64,000 nt of DNA from Glutamicibacter soli (GCF_003309065.1 NZ_POAF01000002.1:62001-126000); one strand, 5' to 3'; positions 54,042 through 63,548 are shown, numbered from the stretch's first letter. Notes: generated by a model from the sequence alone, not told the origin. Made by a program: numbers and translations.

Positions 54042-54432
54042 TAAGGGGGTGCTCCTTTCGATCGCTCCCATGCGACGGTGAGCGAACCGTGTGGCCCTAC
54101 CCAGATCTGGTCTTCGATCGAGACCCGCGCGTGAACCCCAGGGGGTTTCCGCGAAGATCACTACCGAGGACCGCGAAACTGGCGGTCGGGACCAACGGTC
54201 GGTCAGTCCTGGGAGTTGTTTTCTTTCGGGGCGCAGCGCACATTGCACCGGCCCATGTAATAAGCCTACCGGGAAACCGTCAAAGCTGCAGTGGACCAGG
54301 TAGCACATGGCGCGCCCCGATGGGGCGACGAGTCCCAAGGCCGGCTTCGGTGGAACAAATCGTTGAGGAGTTCTGAACCCCGCATCGCAATCAAGCACCG
54401 CCAAGCTCCGGCAGCCGGATGGCCGCGCGAAG
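54042..54432 (-). promoter_or_regulatory. pnp leader and promoter region
   Basis: No gene in this gap. On the minus strand a TTGACG box (54283-54278) is followed after 17 nt by TTACAT (54260-54255), predicting a leader of about 200 nt before the pnp ATG. PNPase messages in other bacteria have long, self-regulated leaders; no specific hairpin could be assigned here. The rpsO gene, expected upstream of pnp, is absent; the GntR gene begins the next block. Confidence 0.5.
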
Positions 54433-55122
54433 TCAGCTTCGCTGTGCCCAGCTCATGCAGTAGTCCAGATTCGCTTGGACGGTGGCGGCCGCCTTTTCCT
54501 CGTCGCGTCCCTCGATGGCGGCCAGCAGTTCTTCATGCCCGGCAGCCAGGCAGCCGTCGAAGCCGCCGAGCAGCCGCTGGTGCATCTTGGTGCCGTGGAA
54601 GATGTCGTTGAAACTCGTGTAGACCTCATGCAGCAGCCGGTTCCCGGAGGCTTCCGCGACCACGAGATGGAACTGCCAGTCCGCATCAATCCATCCCTGG
54701 GTGTCCTTGGATTGCCAGGCGCGCCGGCGCTCGTCAAGCAGTTCGCGCAGCATGGCCTTGGCCCGCGCGTCCGCATTGAGCGCCGCCAGCCGCGCGGCCT
54801 GGGTATCCAGGGCAAAACGCAGCTGCAACACGTCCGTGTCCTTGTGTTCCCGGTAGACCTGTTGCGCGGCTCCGTCGAATTCGTTGGTAGCCCGCACATA
54901 GGTGCCGTCCCCGCGCAGGACCTCCAACATGCCTACATGACTCAAGGCTTTGATAGCTTCGCGCAGTGTGCCGCGGGACACGTGCAGCTGCTCCATGAGC
55001 TCGAATTCCGAGGGGATGCGTTCGTCCCGGGGCCATTGGCCGGAAACAATGCGTTCGCGCAGCCAGTCGGTGACCTCGTGCGACAGCGGACCGCGGTGCG
55101 AAAAATTCTGCACGGAAGACAT
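54433..55122 (-). CDS. GntR-family regulator, FadR/FCD type
   Basis: 229 residues. N-terminal winged helix ([31 protein letters not shown], about 37-67) and a C-terminal FCD helical domain with metal/ligand His residues ([26 protein letters not shown]). FCD regulators bind small organic acids. Placed 5 nt after an MFS gene on the same strand, so the two form an operon. A palindrome centred on AGACGTCT upstream of the MFS gene is a likely autoregulatory site. Confidence 0.9.
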   Translation of the reverse strand: MSSVQNFSHRGPLSHEVTDWLRERIVSGQWPRDERIPSEFELMEQLHVSRGTLREAIKALSHVGMLEVLRGDGTYVRATNEFDGAAQQVYREHKDTDVLQLRFALDTQAARLAALNADARAKAMLRELLDERRRAWQSKDTQGWIDADWQFHLVVAEASGNRLLHEVYTSFNDIFHGTKMHQRLLGGFDGCLAAGHEELLAAIEGRDEEKAAATVQANLDYCMSWAQRS

Positions 55123-55127
55123 GGCTG

Positions 55128-56414
55128 CTATTCTCCTGCGTTGGCATCGACTTGCTCAAGCCGGCCGGTTTTGCGCTTGGGCATGCTGGCACTGAGCCAC
55201 AGCGCCAGCAGCACCTGCAGCGCGGCCGCTGCCACCAGCAGCCAGAGCGGCAGGGTCCAGCTGCCAAGCAGCGCGGAGAGCAAACCCAGGGAGAACGGTC
55301 CAATGGCCGCGAACACATAGCCTACCGACTGCGCCAGGCTGGACATGGCCGAGGATTCTTCGACGCTGTCGCCGCTGCGGCTGATGGCGAGCATCACCAG
55401 CGGGAACATGGTGAAGCCGATGCCAAGGAATAGGGTGGGCAGCAGGGCCAGCTGGATGGGCAGCAACTCAAGGGTCAGGAAACCCACCAGGGCAGCGCCG
55501 CTGGCAATCATGAAGGCCGCACGCAGCAGCCCCTTGGATGCCAGCGCCATGACCAGGATCGTGGCGGGGATGGTGACCAGCTGAAGCCCGCCCAGCAGCC
55601 CACCGGCGGCCGTGGCGTCCATGCCGCGGTCGACCAGGATCGAGGGCAGCCAGCCGACGATGCTGTAGACCAGCAGAGCCTGCAGCGTGAACAGCCCGGT
55701 GATCAGCAGGCCGCGCCGGGTAGCCAGCAACGGCCAGGGAGAGACGTGGACCGCGGCGTTCGACTCGTTCCGGTTCCGGCGAGCGCCCAGGGCCAGCGGC
55801 GCCACCACGGCCAGGGTTGCCAGCGTCGGGATGGCCCAGACGCCCAGGGCCGCCAGCGGTGAATCCAGTTGCAGGGCAATGGGAACGCTGATGCCGGAGG
55901 CGAGCGCCGCGCCGGCGGACATGGTGATGGAGTAGAGGCTGGTGATGCCCGCGGTGCGCTGCGGGAAGTACTTGCGCACGAAGGAGGGCATGGCCACGTT
56001 GCACACAGCCAGGCCCGACATCGCCACGATGGTGCCCAGCAGGAGCATGGAGGTGGCGGGGGCCAAACGGATTGATAGCCCGGCGGTGAGCAGAACCAAC
56101 GCCAACACCATGGAGCGTTCCAGTCCCATCAGCCGCATCAGGCGGGTGGCCGCCAGCCCGGCGAAGGCAAAACACAGCACCGGGATCGTGGGCAGCAGCG
56201 CCGCGACCAGCGGACCGTAACCGAGCAGTTCCTGCAGGGCCGGGAAGAGCGCGGCGGCACTGGCCACGGCGACACGGAGATTCACGCCCAGCAGCACGAT
56301 GGCCACCAGGGCCAAAGCCATGGTGGCCTTGCGGTAACCGCCGGAGCTGGCCGGCGCGGAGGCCTTTGCCGTTGCGGATGATGGTGCGGGGAGTGAATCT
56401 ACCTGTTCGGTCAT
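55128..56414 (-). CDS. MFS transporter, CynX/NimT-like
   Basis: 428 residues, twelve helices after a polar 28-residue start. GVNLRVAVASAAALFP in helix 1 and the Arg-containing helix 4 (VRKYFPQRTAGITSLY) are typical of the CynX/NimT (cyanate/2-nitroimidazole) group of MFS proteins. Followed by the GntR/FCD regulator gene. Direction of transport and substrate are unknown; a small organic acid is plausible given the regulator family. Confidence 0.82.
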   Translation of the reverse strand: MTEQVDSLPAPSSATAKASAPASSGGYRKATMALALVAIVLLGVNLRVAVASAAALFPALQELLGYGPLVAALLPTIPVLCFAFAGLAATRLMRLMGLERSMVLALVLLTAGLSIRLAPATSMLLLGTIVAMSGLAVCNVAMPSFVRKYFPQRTAGITSLYSITMSAGAALASGISVPIALQLDSPLAALGVWAIPTLATLAVVAPLALGARRNRNESNAAVHVSPWPLLATRRGLLITGLFTLQALLVYSIVGWLPSILVDRGMDATAAGGLLGGLQLVTIPATILVMALASKGLLRAAFMIASGAALVGFLTLELLPIQLALLPTLFLGIGFTMFPLVMLAISRSGDSVEESSAMSSLAQSVGYVFAAIGPFSLGLLSALLGSWTLPLWLLVAAAALQVLLALWLSASMPKRKTGRLEQVDANAGE

Positions 56415-56420
56415 TGCTTA

Positions 56421-56440
56421 AACGTTAGACGTCTGATGTT
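56421..56440 (-). promoter_or_regulatory. Candidate GntR-type operator centred on AGACGTCT
   Basis: Imperfect 20-bp palindrome (8 of 10 base pairs, core AGACGTCT at 56427-56434), 6 nt upstream of the MFS start codon on the minus strand. FadR-type regulators bind short palindromes of this kind. Overlap with the translation start region fits autorepression. Confidence 0.5.
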
Positions 56441-56542
56441 TGAGGGTCAAGCCCTGCGCACTGTGCGATGCCGCGCAGTGGCGCCTGGCAATACCCACCG
56501 ACAGCCGGAATGCCGCGGCAGTGCGGTAGCCTACGGGCAGGC

Positions 56543-57811
56543 TCAACGCGCGCCGGCACCGGACGCTTGACCCTGTGATTCGACACGCGATCCGAACGTC
56601 AAGCGACGGCGCAACAGCAGCACCAACCAGATGCCCACGGCGCTGAAGGCGCAGGTCATGACCCAGGAGGCCTGCCAGCCTCCGGCCAGCACGGCAACCC
56701 AGGCCAGGATGAACGGACCGATAAAGTTACCGACGTTGAACAGCTGTTGCATCAACCCGATCACGGCACTGACCGAACCACCCGAGGGCGCCAGGTCCAC
56801 GCCGATCCGGCTGAAGACCGCCGGGGCCATGCCGCCAACCAGCGAGAACACCGCGGCGCAGGCCAGCGCCCCGACCATGCCCCCGCCGATCTGTACCCAC
56901 GGCAGCGCAAAGAACCCGATCGATGACACCGCCATCAACAGGAAGGCAAACACCAGCAGCACCGACGGGCTGCGGCCGGATTGCAGCATCCGCCCGGCCA
57001 CCACTGCGCCAATGATATTTACCCCACCCACGCCGGCGGAGAACAACCCGGCGGTCAGCGCAGAGATCCCGAAGGCCCCGTAAATCGCGGGCAGGAATCC
57101 CATGACCGCCATCCATTGGACGGTATAGCAGGCAAAGCCCAGCCCTGTCAGCCACGGCGCCGGCTGGCGCGCGGTGGCCACGATCTGGCCGCGCACTCCG
57201 GACTCCGTATGACGGGCGCGACGGTCATCGGGCACCAGCCTGGCCAGCGGAAGCAGCATCGCCAGGCTCAGCAGCGCCATCGCCACCCATAGCCAGCGCC
57301 AGCTGGTCCAGTCAAGCATGAGGCTCGATAGCGACAGGCCAGCCAGGGTGGCTAAACCCTGGAACGAACCCCAGGCGCCCATGGCCCTGTTCAGTTCCGT
57401 CGGCGCGCAGTTCAGCCGGATCAGCGCCGGCGCCAGCACGGTACACAGCACAAAGCCGATGCCTTCAAGCAGCCGGGAGCACAGCAGCACGAGCGCATCC
57501 GGTGATGCAGCTCCGAGCAGCGACCCGACCCCGAGCAGCAGCAGGCCGAGCATCAAGAGCCTGCGCAGGCCGTAGCGCTCGCCGCACCAGGCGGCCAGCA
57601 GGCCTCCGAGCATGCTCGCCACCTGGATGACACCGAGCAGCACCCCGGAAAAGAGCAGGTCGAAATGCAGTTCGGCCTGCAGTTGCTGCAGGGCCGAAGG
57701 CAGCTTCCAGATGTGCGTCGCGGCCACGACGCCCACTCCGACAACGCTCAGCCACGCGGCCGCGTTGGGTCCGGCCGCGACTTGCGTCGTGGTGCTGTCG
57801 CTGGTCGCCAT
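56543..57811 (-). CDS. MFS transporter
   Basis: 422 residues, twelve predicted helices. Landmarks: GVIQVASMLGGLLAAWCGERYGLRRLLMLG after helix 2 and a helix-5 motif with GSFQGLATLAGLS. Similar in general form to sugar/cyanate-type MFS proteins but not assignable to a substrate. Preceded by a 128-nt gap from the MFS/GntR operon and divergent from the IclR gene. Two independent MFS genes side by side may reflect efflux and uptake of related compounds. Confidence 0.78.
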   Translation of the reverse strand: MATSDSTTTQVAAGPNAAAWLSVVGVGVVAATHIWKLPSALQQLQAELHFDLLFSGVLLGVIQVASMLGGLLAAWCGERYGLRRLLMLGLLLLGVGSLLGAASPDALVLLCSRLLEGIGFVLCTVLAPALIRLNCAPTELNRAMGAWGSFQGLATLAGLSLSSLMLDWTSWRWLWVAMALLSLAMLLPLARLVPDDRRARHTESGVRGQIVATARQPAPWLTGLGFACYTVQWMAVMGFLPAIYGAFGISALTAGLFSAGVGGVNIIGAVVAGRMLQSGRSPSVLLVFAFLLMAVSSIGFFALPWVQIGGGMVGALACAAVFSLVGGMAPAVFSRIGVDLAPSGGSVSAVIGLMQQLFNVGNFIGPFILAWVAVLAGGWQASWVMTCAFSAVGIWLVLLLRRRLTFGSRVESQGQASGAGAR

Positions 57812-58053
57812 CGATCACTCCCGTATACCTGCAGGACGGCCACCCGGCCGATCCTTCGCCAGCCTGCCGGAGGCCGCCGCGCTCGGTGCGATAGCTTTTC
57901 GCCCAATGGAAACACTAGGTCATCTTTAACCCCGGCCATGCCAGCGCCCGTACCATGGATAGACCGAGGACCGGATGGACGGTCCGGCGCCGTTCATGCA
58001 GCGTCCGCCACGTGCCACGTGTCGCGGCATTCGAAGTTTTCCGGAGTTGTTTG

Positions 58054-58848
58054 ATGGCCAATGCCACGCCGCGCCAAGCGCGCACCCAGTCAGCCCAGCC
58101 CTCCGCCCGCGGGCAGTCGGTGACCTCGCGGGCGCTGGCCCTGCTGGGCGCCTTCGACTCCGAACACCCGCGGCTGACCCTCAGCGAGATGTCGCGGCGC
58201 GCCGGACTTCCGGTGGCCACCGCCCACCGGCTCATCGCCGAACTGCAGGATTGGGGCGCGCTGCACCGCTCGGGCCAGGAATATTTCATCGGGCACCGGC
58301 TCTGGCAGTTGGGACTGCTGGCCCCGACCCACCAGAACTTTGCCGAGCTGGCCGCCCCGTATATGCAGGACGTTTTGTTTGTCACGCAGAACGTGGTCAA
58401 CCTGTTTATCCTGGACGGCCACCAGGTGCTCCTGCTTGAACGCATGTCCGGCACCCGCGTGGGCGCCCCCTTCCGGCGCGTGGGCGACCACCTGCCACTG
58501 CATGCCTCGGCCGCAGGAAAGGTCATGATGGCCTTCGGCGAGCCCGAACTGCTGGAGGTCGGGCTCGAACATCTGAACCGGCTGACCGACCGGACCATCA
58601 CCTCGCCCTCCAAGCTGCGCACCGAGGTGTCCCGGGCGCGCGAGAACGGCTACGCGACCACCCATGGGGAAGCCGGAAGCCACAACTACGGCATCGCGGT
58701 TCCGGTGATGTCGCTGACCGGCCGCTGCGTGGCAGCGCTGGGCGTGGTCACCCTTGAACGCCCCGCCTCCGTGGGTGCCGTGGTCCCGGTGCTCCGCATT
58801 GCCGCCCGCAGCATTGCCCGTCGAATCGGCACGTCGATGGCGAACTGA
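58054..58848 (+). CDS. IclR-family transcriptional regulator
   Basis: 264 residues from ATG 58054 (CCGGAG 8 nt upstream; TTG at 58051 also possible). N-terminal winged helix (VTSRALALLGAFD, LSEMSRRAGLPVATAHRLIAEL) and a C-terminal GAF-like effector domain (LPLHASAAGKVMMAF, GIAVPVMSLTGR). IclR proteins commonly control aromatic-acid genes (PcaR, PobR, MhpR). Directly upstream of the reductase/P450/MFS genes on the same strand, with 149 nt between. Likely their regulator. Confidence 0.9.
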   Translation: MANATPRQARTQSAQPSARGQSVTSRALALLGAFDSEHPRLTLSEMSRRAGLPVATAHRLIAELQDWGALHRSGQEYFIGHRLWQLGLLAPTHQNFAELAAPYMQDVLFVTQNVVNLFILDGHQVLLLERMSGTRVGAPFRRVGDHLPLHASAAGKVMMAFGEPELLEVGLEHLNRLTDRTITSPSKLRTEVSRARENGYATTHGEAGSHNYGIAVPVMSLTGRCVAALGVVTLERPASVGAVVPVLRIAARSIARRIGTSMAN

Positions 58849-58895
58849 CAGGCGCCGAACCCGCCGCGAACGGCGATCTTCCATTGGGTGGAAAG

Positions 58896-58917
58896 CTTGG
58901 ACAATTGTGTTGCACGC
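58896..58917 (+). promoter_or_regulatory. Candidate promoter/operator before the P450 operon
   Basis: TTGGAC near 58898 overlaps an 8-bp palindrome ACAATTGT (58901-58908) in the only AT-rich part of the IclR-reductase gap. Could be a -35 region with an IclR site. Weak evidence; no -10 box could be chosen with confidence. Confidence 0.25.
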
Positions 58918-58997
58918 TACACCTACGCTGGGGTCACACCTCGCCTCCGGATTCCGGACCGAAAACTCGCACCAATAGCACCCAGGAGCGGTAGAGC

Positions 58998-59978
58998 ATG
59001 ACTATCACTGCCCCCATCCAGGCCCCGGCCATCATCGACACCGTTATCGATGCCGTCGAGCACCCCGCAGACGGCGTTGCGTCGCTGATTCTGCGCCGCG
59101 CCGACGGCTCGGACTTCCCCCAGTGGGCGCCGGGCTCCCACATCGACCTGTACCTGACCGATGAGCTGACCCGCCAGTACTCCCTGTGCTCCCCCACCGA
59201 CGACCTGTCCACGCTGCGCGTCGGCGTGCTGCGCACCCCGGACTCGCGGGGCGGCTCGGCCTGGGTCCACGACCAGCTGCGTGCCGGCGGCGAACTGCGC
59301 ATCTCCGCACCGCGCAACAACTTCCCGCTGGTGGATTCGCGCAAGTACCTGTTCCTCGCCGGCGGCATCGGCATCACCCCGATCATCCCGATGCTGCGCG
59401 CCGCCGAAGCCCAGGGCAAGGAATGGACCCTGTACTATGGCGGACGCTCACGCGACACCATGGCCTTCGCCCAGCAGCTGGAAGACGAGTTCGGCGCGCA
59501 GAAGGTCCGCATCATCGCCGAGGACGAGTCCGGCCGCCTGGACCTGCAGCAGATCCTGGGCATGCCCCGCGCCCACATGCTGGTCTACGCCTGCGGCCCG
59601 GGCGGCATGCTCGGGGCGGTGGAGGACTTCTGCATGGGCTGGCCTCCCGGCGCACTGCACACCGAGCGCTTCGCCGCAGACAACCTGGGCGTGGGCGGCA
59701 ACACCGAACCGTTCGAGGTTCAGCTCGCGCTGACCGGCACCACCCTGAGAGTGGAGACCAACCAGACCATTCTCGAAGCAGCCGAAGAGGTCGGCGTCCG
59801 GGTGCTCTCCAGCTGCCGCGCCGGACTGTGCGGCACCTGCGAAACCCGCATCATCAGCGGCGAGGCGGAACACCGCGATGCCGCCCTCTCCCAGGCGGAC
59901 AAGGACGCCGGAGACGTCATGATGGTCTGCGTTTCCCGCGCCGCCGCCGGTTGCAGCAAGCTCGTTCTCGAACTCTAA
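58998..59978 (+). CDS. Phthalate-type oxidoreductase: FNR-like flavin domain plus C-terminal [2Fe-2S] ferredoxin
   Basis: 326 residues (AGGAGCG site). Flavin domain with RQYSLCSPT (FMN/FAD binding), GGIGITPIIPML nucleotide site and VYACGPGGM. C-terminal plant-type [2Fe-2S] with Cys273, Cys278, Cys281 and Cys311. The domain order is that of phthalate dioxygenase reductase and VanB. Transfers electrons from NAD(P)H one at a time. The P450 gene begins 9 nt later, so it is almost certainly the P450's reductase, replacing separate ferredoxin and ferredoxin reductase. Confidence 0.92.
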   Translation: MTITAPIQAPAIIDTVIDAVEHPADGVASLILRRADGSDFPQWAPGSHIDLYLTDELTRQYSLCSPTDDLSTLRVGVLRTPDSRGGSAWVHDQLRAGGELRISAPRNNFPLVDSRKYLFLAGGIGITPIIPMLRAAEAQGKEWTLYYGGRSRDTMAFAQQLEDEFGAQKVRIIAEDESGRLDLQQILGMPRAHMLVYACGPGGMLGAVEDFCMGWPPGALHTERFAADNLGVGGNTEPFEVQLALTGTTLRVETNQTILEAAEEVGVRVLSSCRAGLCGTCETRIISGEAEHRDAALSQADKDAGDVMMVCVSRAAAGCSKLVLEL

Positions 59979-59987
59979 AGGATTCCC

Positions 59988-61187
59988 ATGTCAACCACGA
60001 CACAAGCACCGGTGTTCCGCGAAGATCCGTTCGACGTCGCGGCGATCGCCGATCCCTACCCATTCTTGGAACGGCTGCGCGCGGCCGGCCCGGTCAGCTA
60101 CCTGGAAGCCACCGGCAGCTACGCCATCAGTGGCTACGAGGAGGTCTACGAGGTCCTCACCGACTTCGAGACCTACTCCTCCGCCGGCGGCCTCGGCCCC
60201 CGGGACATCCGCAAGGACGAGGCTTGGCGCCCGCCGAGCATCCTGGAGTCGGATCCGCCGATCCACACCCTGATGCGCCGCGCACTGACCGGTGTCATCA
60301 ACCCCGGTACCGTGCGCGCGCTGCGCGGTCCCTTCACCCCGCCGGCCGTTGAGCTCACCGAGCAATTGGCCACGCTTCAGGGCTTCGACGTCGTCAAGGA
60401 CCTGGCCGAAAAGTACCCGATCCGCGTCTTCCCGGATGCCGTGGGCACCCCGGAAGAAGGCCGCGAGCACCTGCTGCCGTACGGAAACATGGTGTTCAAC
60501 GCCTTCGGTCCGGAAAACTACATCTTCCAGCAGGCCTTCGCCGAGGCCGACGTGCACACCGCCGCGGTCATGCACGCCTGCCAACGCGAGTCGCTGTCCG
60601 AGAACGGCTTCGGGGCCAAGATCTGGGCCCGCGTCGAAGACGGCCTGATCACCGAGCAGCAGGCCACCTTGCTGGTGCGCGCGCTGCTCTCGGCCGGTGT
60701 GGACACCACGATCTTCGGCATTGGCAACACCCTCTCGGTGCTGGCCCGCGAGCCGGAGGTCTGGGCCGAACTGCGCCGCCAGCCCAACCTGGCGAAGTTC
60801 GCCATCGACGAGGCGCTGCGCCTGGAGTCGCCGTTCCAGAAGTTCCACCGCACCGTCTCCGTCGACACGGAGCTGGGCGGCGTACATCTGCCAGCCGGAA
60901 CCAAGGTGCTGGTATTCCTCGGCGCGGCGAACCGCGACCCGAACAAATGGGGTCCGGACGCCGACAAGTTCAGCTTCGACCGCTCTTCCTCCGGCCACGT
61001 GGCCTTCGGAATGGGCCTGCACCAGTGCGTGGGTCAACCGATCGCACGCCTGGAGATGGAAATCGTGCTCCAGCAACTCCTGGAGCGCGTTGAAACCATC
61101 ACCCCGGCCGCCCCTGCGGTGCCGATCATCCACAATGTGCTGCGCGGCTTTGAATCGCTGCCAGTGACCATCACCGCGGCGCGCTAA
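59988..61187 (+). CDS. Cytochrome P450, CYP199A-like (para-substituted benzoate oxidase type)
   Basis: 399 residues (AAAGGA site). Haem motif FGMGLHQCVG with Cys347; I-helix SAGVDTT with the acid-alcohol pair; ExxR within the LRLESPFQKF region (EALRLES). Several blocks match CYP199A enzymes closely, for example SILESDPPIHT, FPDAVGTPEEGREHLLPYG and MVFNAFGP. CYP199A members demethylate or hydroxylate para-substituted benzoates such as 4-methoxybenzoate, and accept cyclohexanecarboxylates. The probable product is a 4-hydroxylated acid. Operon with its reductase; the MFS gene follows. Confidence 0.9.
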   Translation: MSTTTQAPVFREDPFDVAAIADPYPFLERLRAAGPVSYLEATGSYAISGYEEVYEVLTDFETYSSAGGLGPRDIRKDEAWRPPSILESDPPIHTLMRRALTGVINPGTVRALRGPFTPPAVELTEQLATLQGFDVVKDLAEKYPIRVFPDAVGTPEEGREHLLPYGNMVFNAFGPENYIFQQAFAEADVHTAAVMHACQRESLSENGFGAKIWARVEDGLITEQQATLLVRALLSAGVDTTIFGIGNTLSVLAREPEVWAELRRQPNLAKFAIDEALRLESPFQKFHRTVSVDTELGGVHLPAGTKVLVFLGAANRDPNKWGPDADKFSFDRSSSGHVAFGMGLHQCVGQPIARLEMEIVLQQLLERVETITPAAPAVPIIHNVLRGFESLPVTITAAR

Positions 61188-61204
61188 GCGCCGCAACCGA
61201 TGGG

Positions 61205-61241
61205 ATTCTCCGCCCACAACCACCGTTGTCCGGCGGAGAAT
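61205..61241 (+). terminator. Hairpin after the P450 gene
   Basis: ATTCTCCGCC (61205-61214) pairs with GGCGGAGAAT (61232-61241), with an inner ACAAC/GTTGT stem, then TTTC. Lies between the P450 and MFS genes; it may only attenuate, since the MFS gene follows by 90 nt. Confidence 0.55.
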
Positions 61242-61331
61242 TTCATCTCCGCCCACGCTCCTTAGGGCTTCTGTACTCCCCCAACATCCCTCCAACGGCA
61301 ACGAAGCCGCCCTCACTCACTTGGGAAAACC

Positions 61332-62690
61332 ATGACTCAGACAACTCCGGCACCCTCCGTGCCCCGCAAGTCCTCGAACTCCAATCCTGCGACGTGGAGC
61401 AGTCGAAAGCGGACCGCCTACGGGTGGCTCGTAACCGTCATGCTGCTGATTCTGATGATGATCAGCTGGGCCGACAAGGCCATCCTCGGCATTGTTGCGG
61501 TTCCGCTGATGAAGGACCTGGGAATCACCCCGGCCGAATTCGGCCTACTTGGCAGCGCGGTATTCGCGCTTTTCGGCGTCGCCCAATTCGTCGCCGCCCC
61601 CATTGCCAACCGCATCCAGGCCAAGTGGATCCTGCTGGTCCTGTGCATCGTCTGGTCGATTGCCCAGGTCCCGGTGTTCCTCTTCGCCTCGCTGCCCGCA
61701 CTGTGGTTCAGCCGGCTGTTGCTGGGCGCCGGCGAGGGGCCGCTGGCCCCGATCACGATGCACGCCGTGTACAAGTGGTTCCCGATGCGCCGCTCGGCCA
61801 CCCCGGCCGCGTTGGCCTCGGCCGGCGTCACCCTCGGTGTGGTCGCCTTTGCCCCGGTGATCGCCTACGTCACCGCAGAATTCGGCTGGAAGAGCGCGTT
61901 CATCTTCGTGGCCCTGGTGGGTGTCGTATGGAGCGTGCTGTGGCTGTTCATCGGCAAGGAAGGACCCTACACCTCCGTCCAGGCTGAGATGGAGATCGAA
62001 GGCACCAGCCCGCTGGAAGGTGCCAAGTCCGTGGTCGCGGACACCAAGGTCCCGTACCTGAAGTCGTTCCTGACCCCCAGCTGGCTGATCGCCGTGCTGT
62101 GCTCCTTCCTGGGCTACTGGACCTTCACCGTGGCGATGACCTGGTTGCCGGCCTACTTCGAAACCGTGATGGGCACCAGCACCCAGAAGGGCGGATCGCT
62201 GATCGCCCTGCCAGCCATCTGGGGCGCCATTTCCACCGTGGGGCTGTCCTGGCTCACCCAGGTGCTGGGCAACCGGGGCCTGAGCACCCGCGTCTCCCGC
62301 GGGCTGGTTCTGGGCGGATCGGCCGTCTTCTCCGGCGTCATGGTGCTGCTGGGCACCGCGGCCGACTCCCAAGGCGCGGCACTGGCCTTCTTCACCTTCG
62401 GCTTCGGCACCGCTCCGGCACTGTTCGCCATCACCTACCTGGTCGCGGCGGAAACCACCAGCATTGCCCAGCGTGGTGCGGTCCTGCAGATCACCAACGC
62501 ATTCCTGACCGCGGGCGGCCTGTTCGCCCCGGCCGTGGTCGGCGCCATGGTCAGCGCCGCCGCCACCCCGGCCATCGGCTACGAGCAGGCGTTCGTGCTC
62601 ACCGGAGTCATGATCGCGGTCATCGGCGTCGTCGCCTGCCTGGGGATCAACCAGCAGCGCGACCGCAAGAAGCTGGGCCTGGAGGTCTAA
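61332..62690 (+). CDS. MFS transporter, ACS (anion:cation symporter)-like
   Basis: 452 residues, twelve helices. Helix 1 has MISWADKAILGIVAVPLMKDLG, and the following segments match the ACS group (hexuronate, tartrate, phthalate, 4-hydroxyphenylacetate permeases): GLLGSAVFALFGVAQF and RLLLGAGEGPLAPITMHAVYKWFP. Downstream of the P450 and reductase genes and before a strong terminator, so the likely importer of the P450 substrate, probably an aromatic or alicyclic carboxylate. Confidence 0.86.
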   Translation: MTQTTPAPSVPRKSSNSNPATWSSRKRTAYGWLVTVMLLILMMISWADKAILGIVAVPLMKDLGITPAEFGLLGSAVFALFGVAQFVAAPIANRIQAKWILLVLCIVWSIAQVPVFLFASLPALWFSRLLLGAGEGPLAPITMHAVYKWFPMRRSATPAALASAGVTLGVVAFAPVIAYVTAEFGWKSAFIFVALVGVVWSVLWLFIGKEGPYTSVQAEMEIEGTSPLEGAKSVVADTKVPYLKSFLTPSWLIAVLCSFLGYWTFTVAMTWLPAYFETVMGTSTQKGGSLIALPAIWGAISTVGLSWLTQVLGNRGLSTRVSRGLVLGGSAVFSGVMVLLGTAADSQGAALAFFTFGFGTAPALFAITYLVAAETTSIAQRGAVLQITNAFLTAGGLFAPAVVGAMVSAAATPAIGYEQAFVLTGVMIAVIGVVACLGINQQRDRKKLGLEV

Positions 62691-62723
62691 TCCCCCCCTC
62701 TCTTGGCCTTGAGGTCCACCGCA

Positions 62724-62768
62724 CACTGAGCGGCCCGCCCCATTGGTGGCGGGCCGCTCAGTGTTTTG
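62724..62768 (+). terminator. Strong rho-independent terminator of the P450/MFS operon
   Basis: A perfect 16-bp stem (62724-62739 with 62748-62763), an 8-nt loop, then TTTT. Confidence 0.88.
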
Positions 62769-63134
62769 ATCCGAGAGACCGGACGTGGGTGGCGGCAGCT
62801 GGGTTCGGCGTTGCGGGCACACCCTCATCGTTGTGCCATGAGACGTCCTCATGGCCACTTGCCATGGCAAGGTCCAGTGCTGCGGAAGGCGGGGGCATCA
62901 GGCGTCGCGTAGGCCGTCATGGATTCCGGGCAAGAGCTCGGCGCACCGGTCAGGCATCTGGCGAGAGCCCGGGAGCGCGGCCATCAGTAAAGATGCGGCC
63001 TATGACGTGGGCCCGCGAAAACGGACCCACGAAGACCCCGCCATGCCCAACCCACGGCACGACCCGTCGATCCGGGCCATGCTCCACCGGCCAAGGTGGG
63101 CTAGGCTGTGCGATTAACATGGCGAAAGGGTCCG
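62769..63134. other. Non-coding gap
   Basis: About 365 nt between the terminator and the lipoprotein gene. Reading frames here are short and have no ribosome binding sites or recognisable motifs. No RNA gene or repeat was seen. Confidence 0.4.
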
Positions 63135-63548
63135 ATGAAAAAGACGATGCTCTTCGCCGGTGTCGCGGTATTGCTTATGCCCGCGTTCCTTTTGGCCGGA
63201 TGCGCCAGCACCACCAGTCGGTGTTTGCCCGGTGCACTAGAGATTTCACCCGGCAGTGCAGTGCCCGGTTCGGCGGTGACGATTTCCTCTGAGCCCACGG
63301 CATGTGACCTTCAGATCGCCAATGGAACAATCTACGGGTACACGCTGGTCGCCGAAGCTCACGGTGACGACCCGGTTGACCTGGGATCAACGCCCGTCAA
63401 CTCGGACGGTTCCTTTTCCAGCGCTGTCCTGATACCGGAAGATTTCCCATCCGGAAACGCCACCCTGCTTGTCACCGGCAGCGCCTTTGATGATTGCGTT
63501 CTTGGTGACTCCTGCGCCGCATATTCAGCGGCGTTGAGGATCAGGTAG
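63135..63548 (+). CDS. Putative lipoprotein
   Basis: 137 residues from ATG 63135 (GAAAGGG site; the earlier in-frame start at 63108 lacks one). MKK, a hydrophobic stretch and the lipobox LLAGC near residue 23. The mature part is mostly beta (SPGSAVPGSAVTI, GTIYGYTLVAEAHGDDPVDLG), like small immunoglobulin-like domains of secreted proteins, with four Cys that could form two disulfides. No function known. Confidence 0.72.
   Translation: MKKTMLFAGVAVLLMPAFLLAGCASTTSRCLPGALEISPGSAVPGSAVTISSEPTACDLQIANGTIYGYTLVAEAHGDDPVDLGSTPVNSDGSFSSAVLIPEDFPSGNATLLVTGSAFDDCVLGDSCAAYSAALRIR

Noticed and set aside
51981-54044. A 687-residue frame antisense to pnp
   Set aside because: pnp is certain on the other strand; this frame is a codon-bias artefact.
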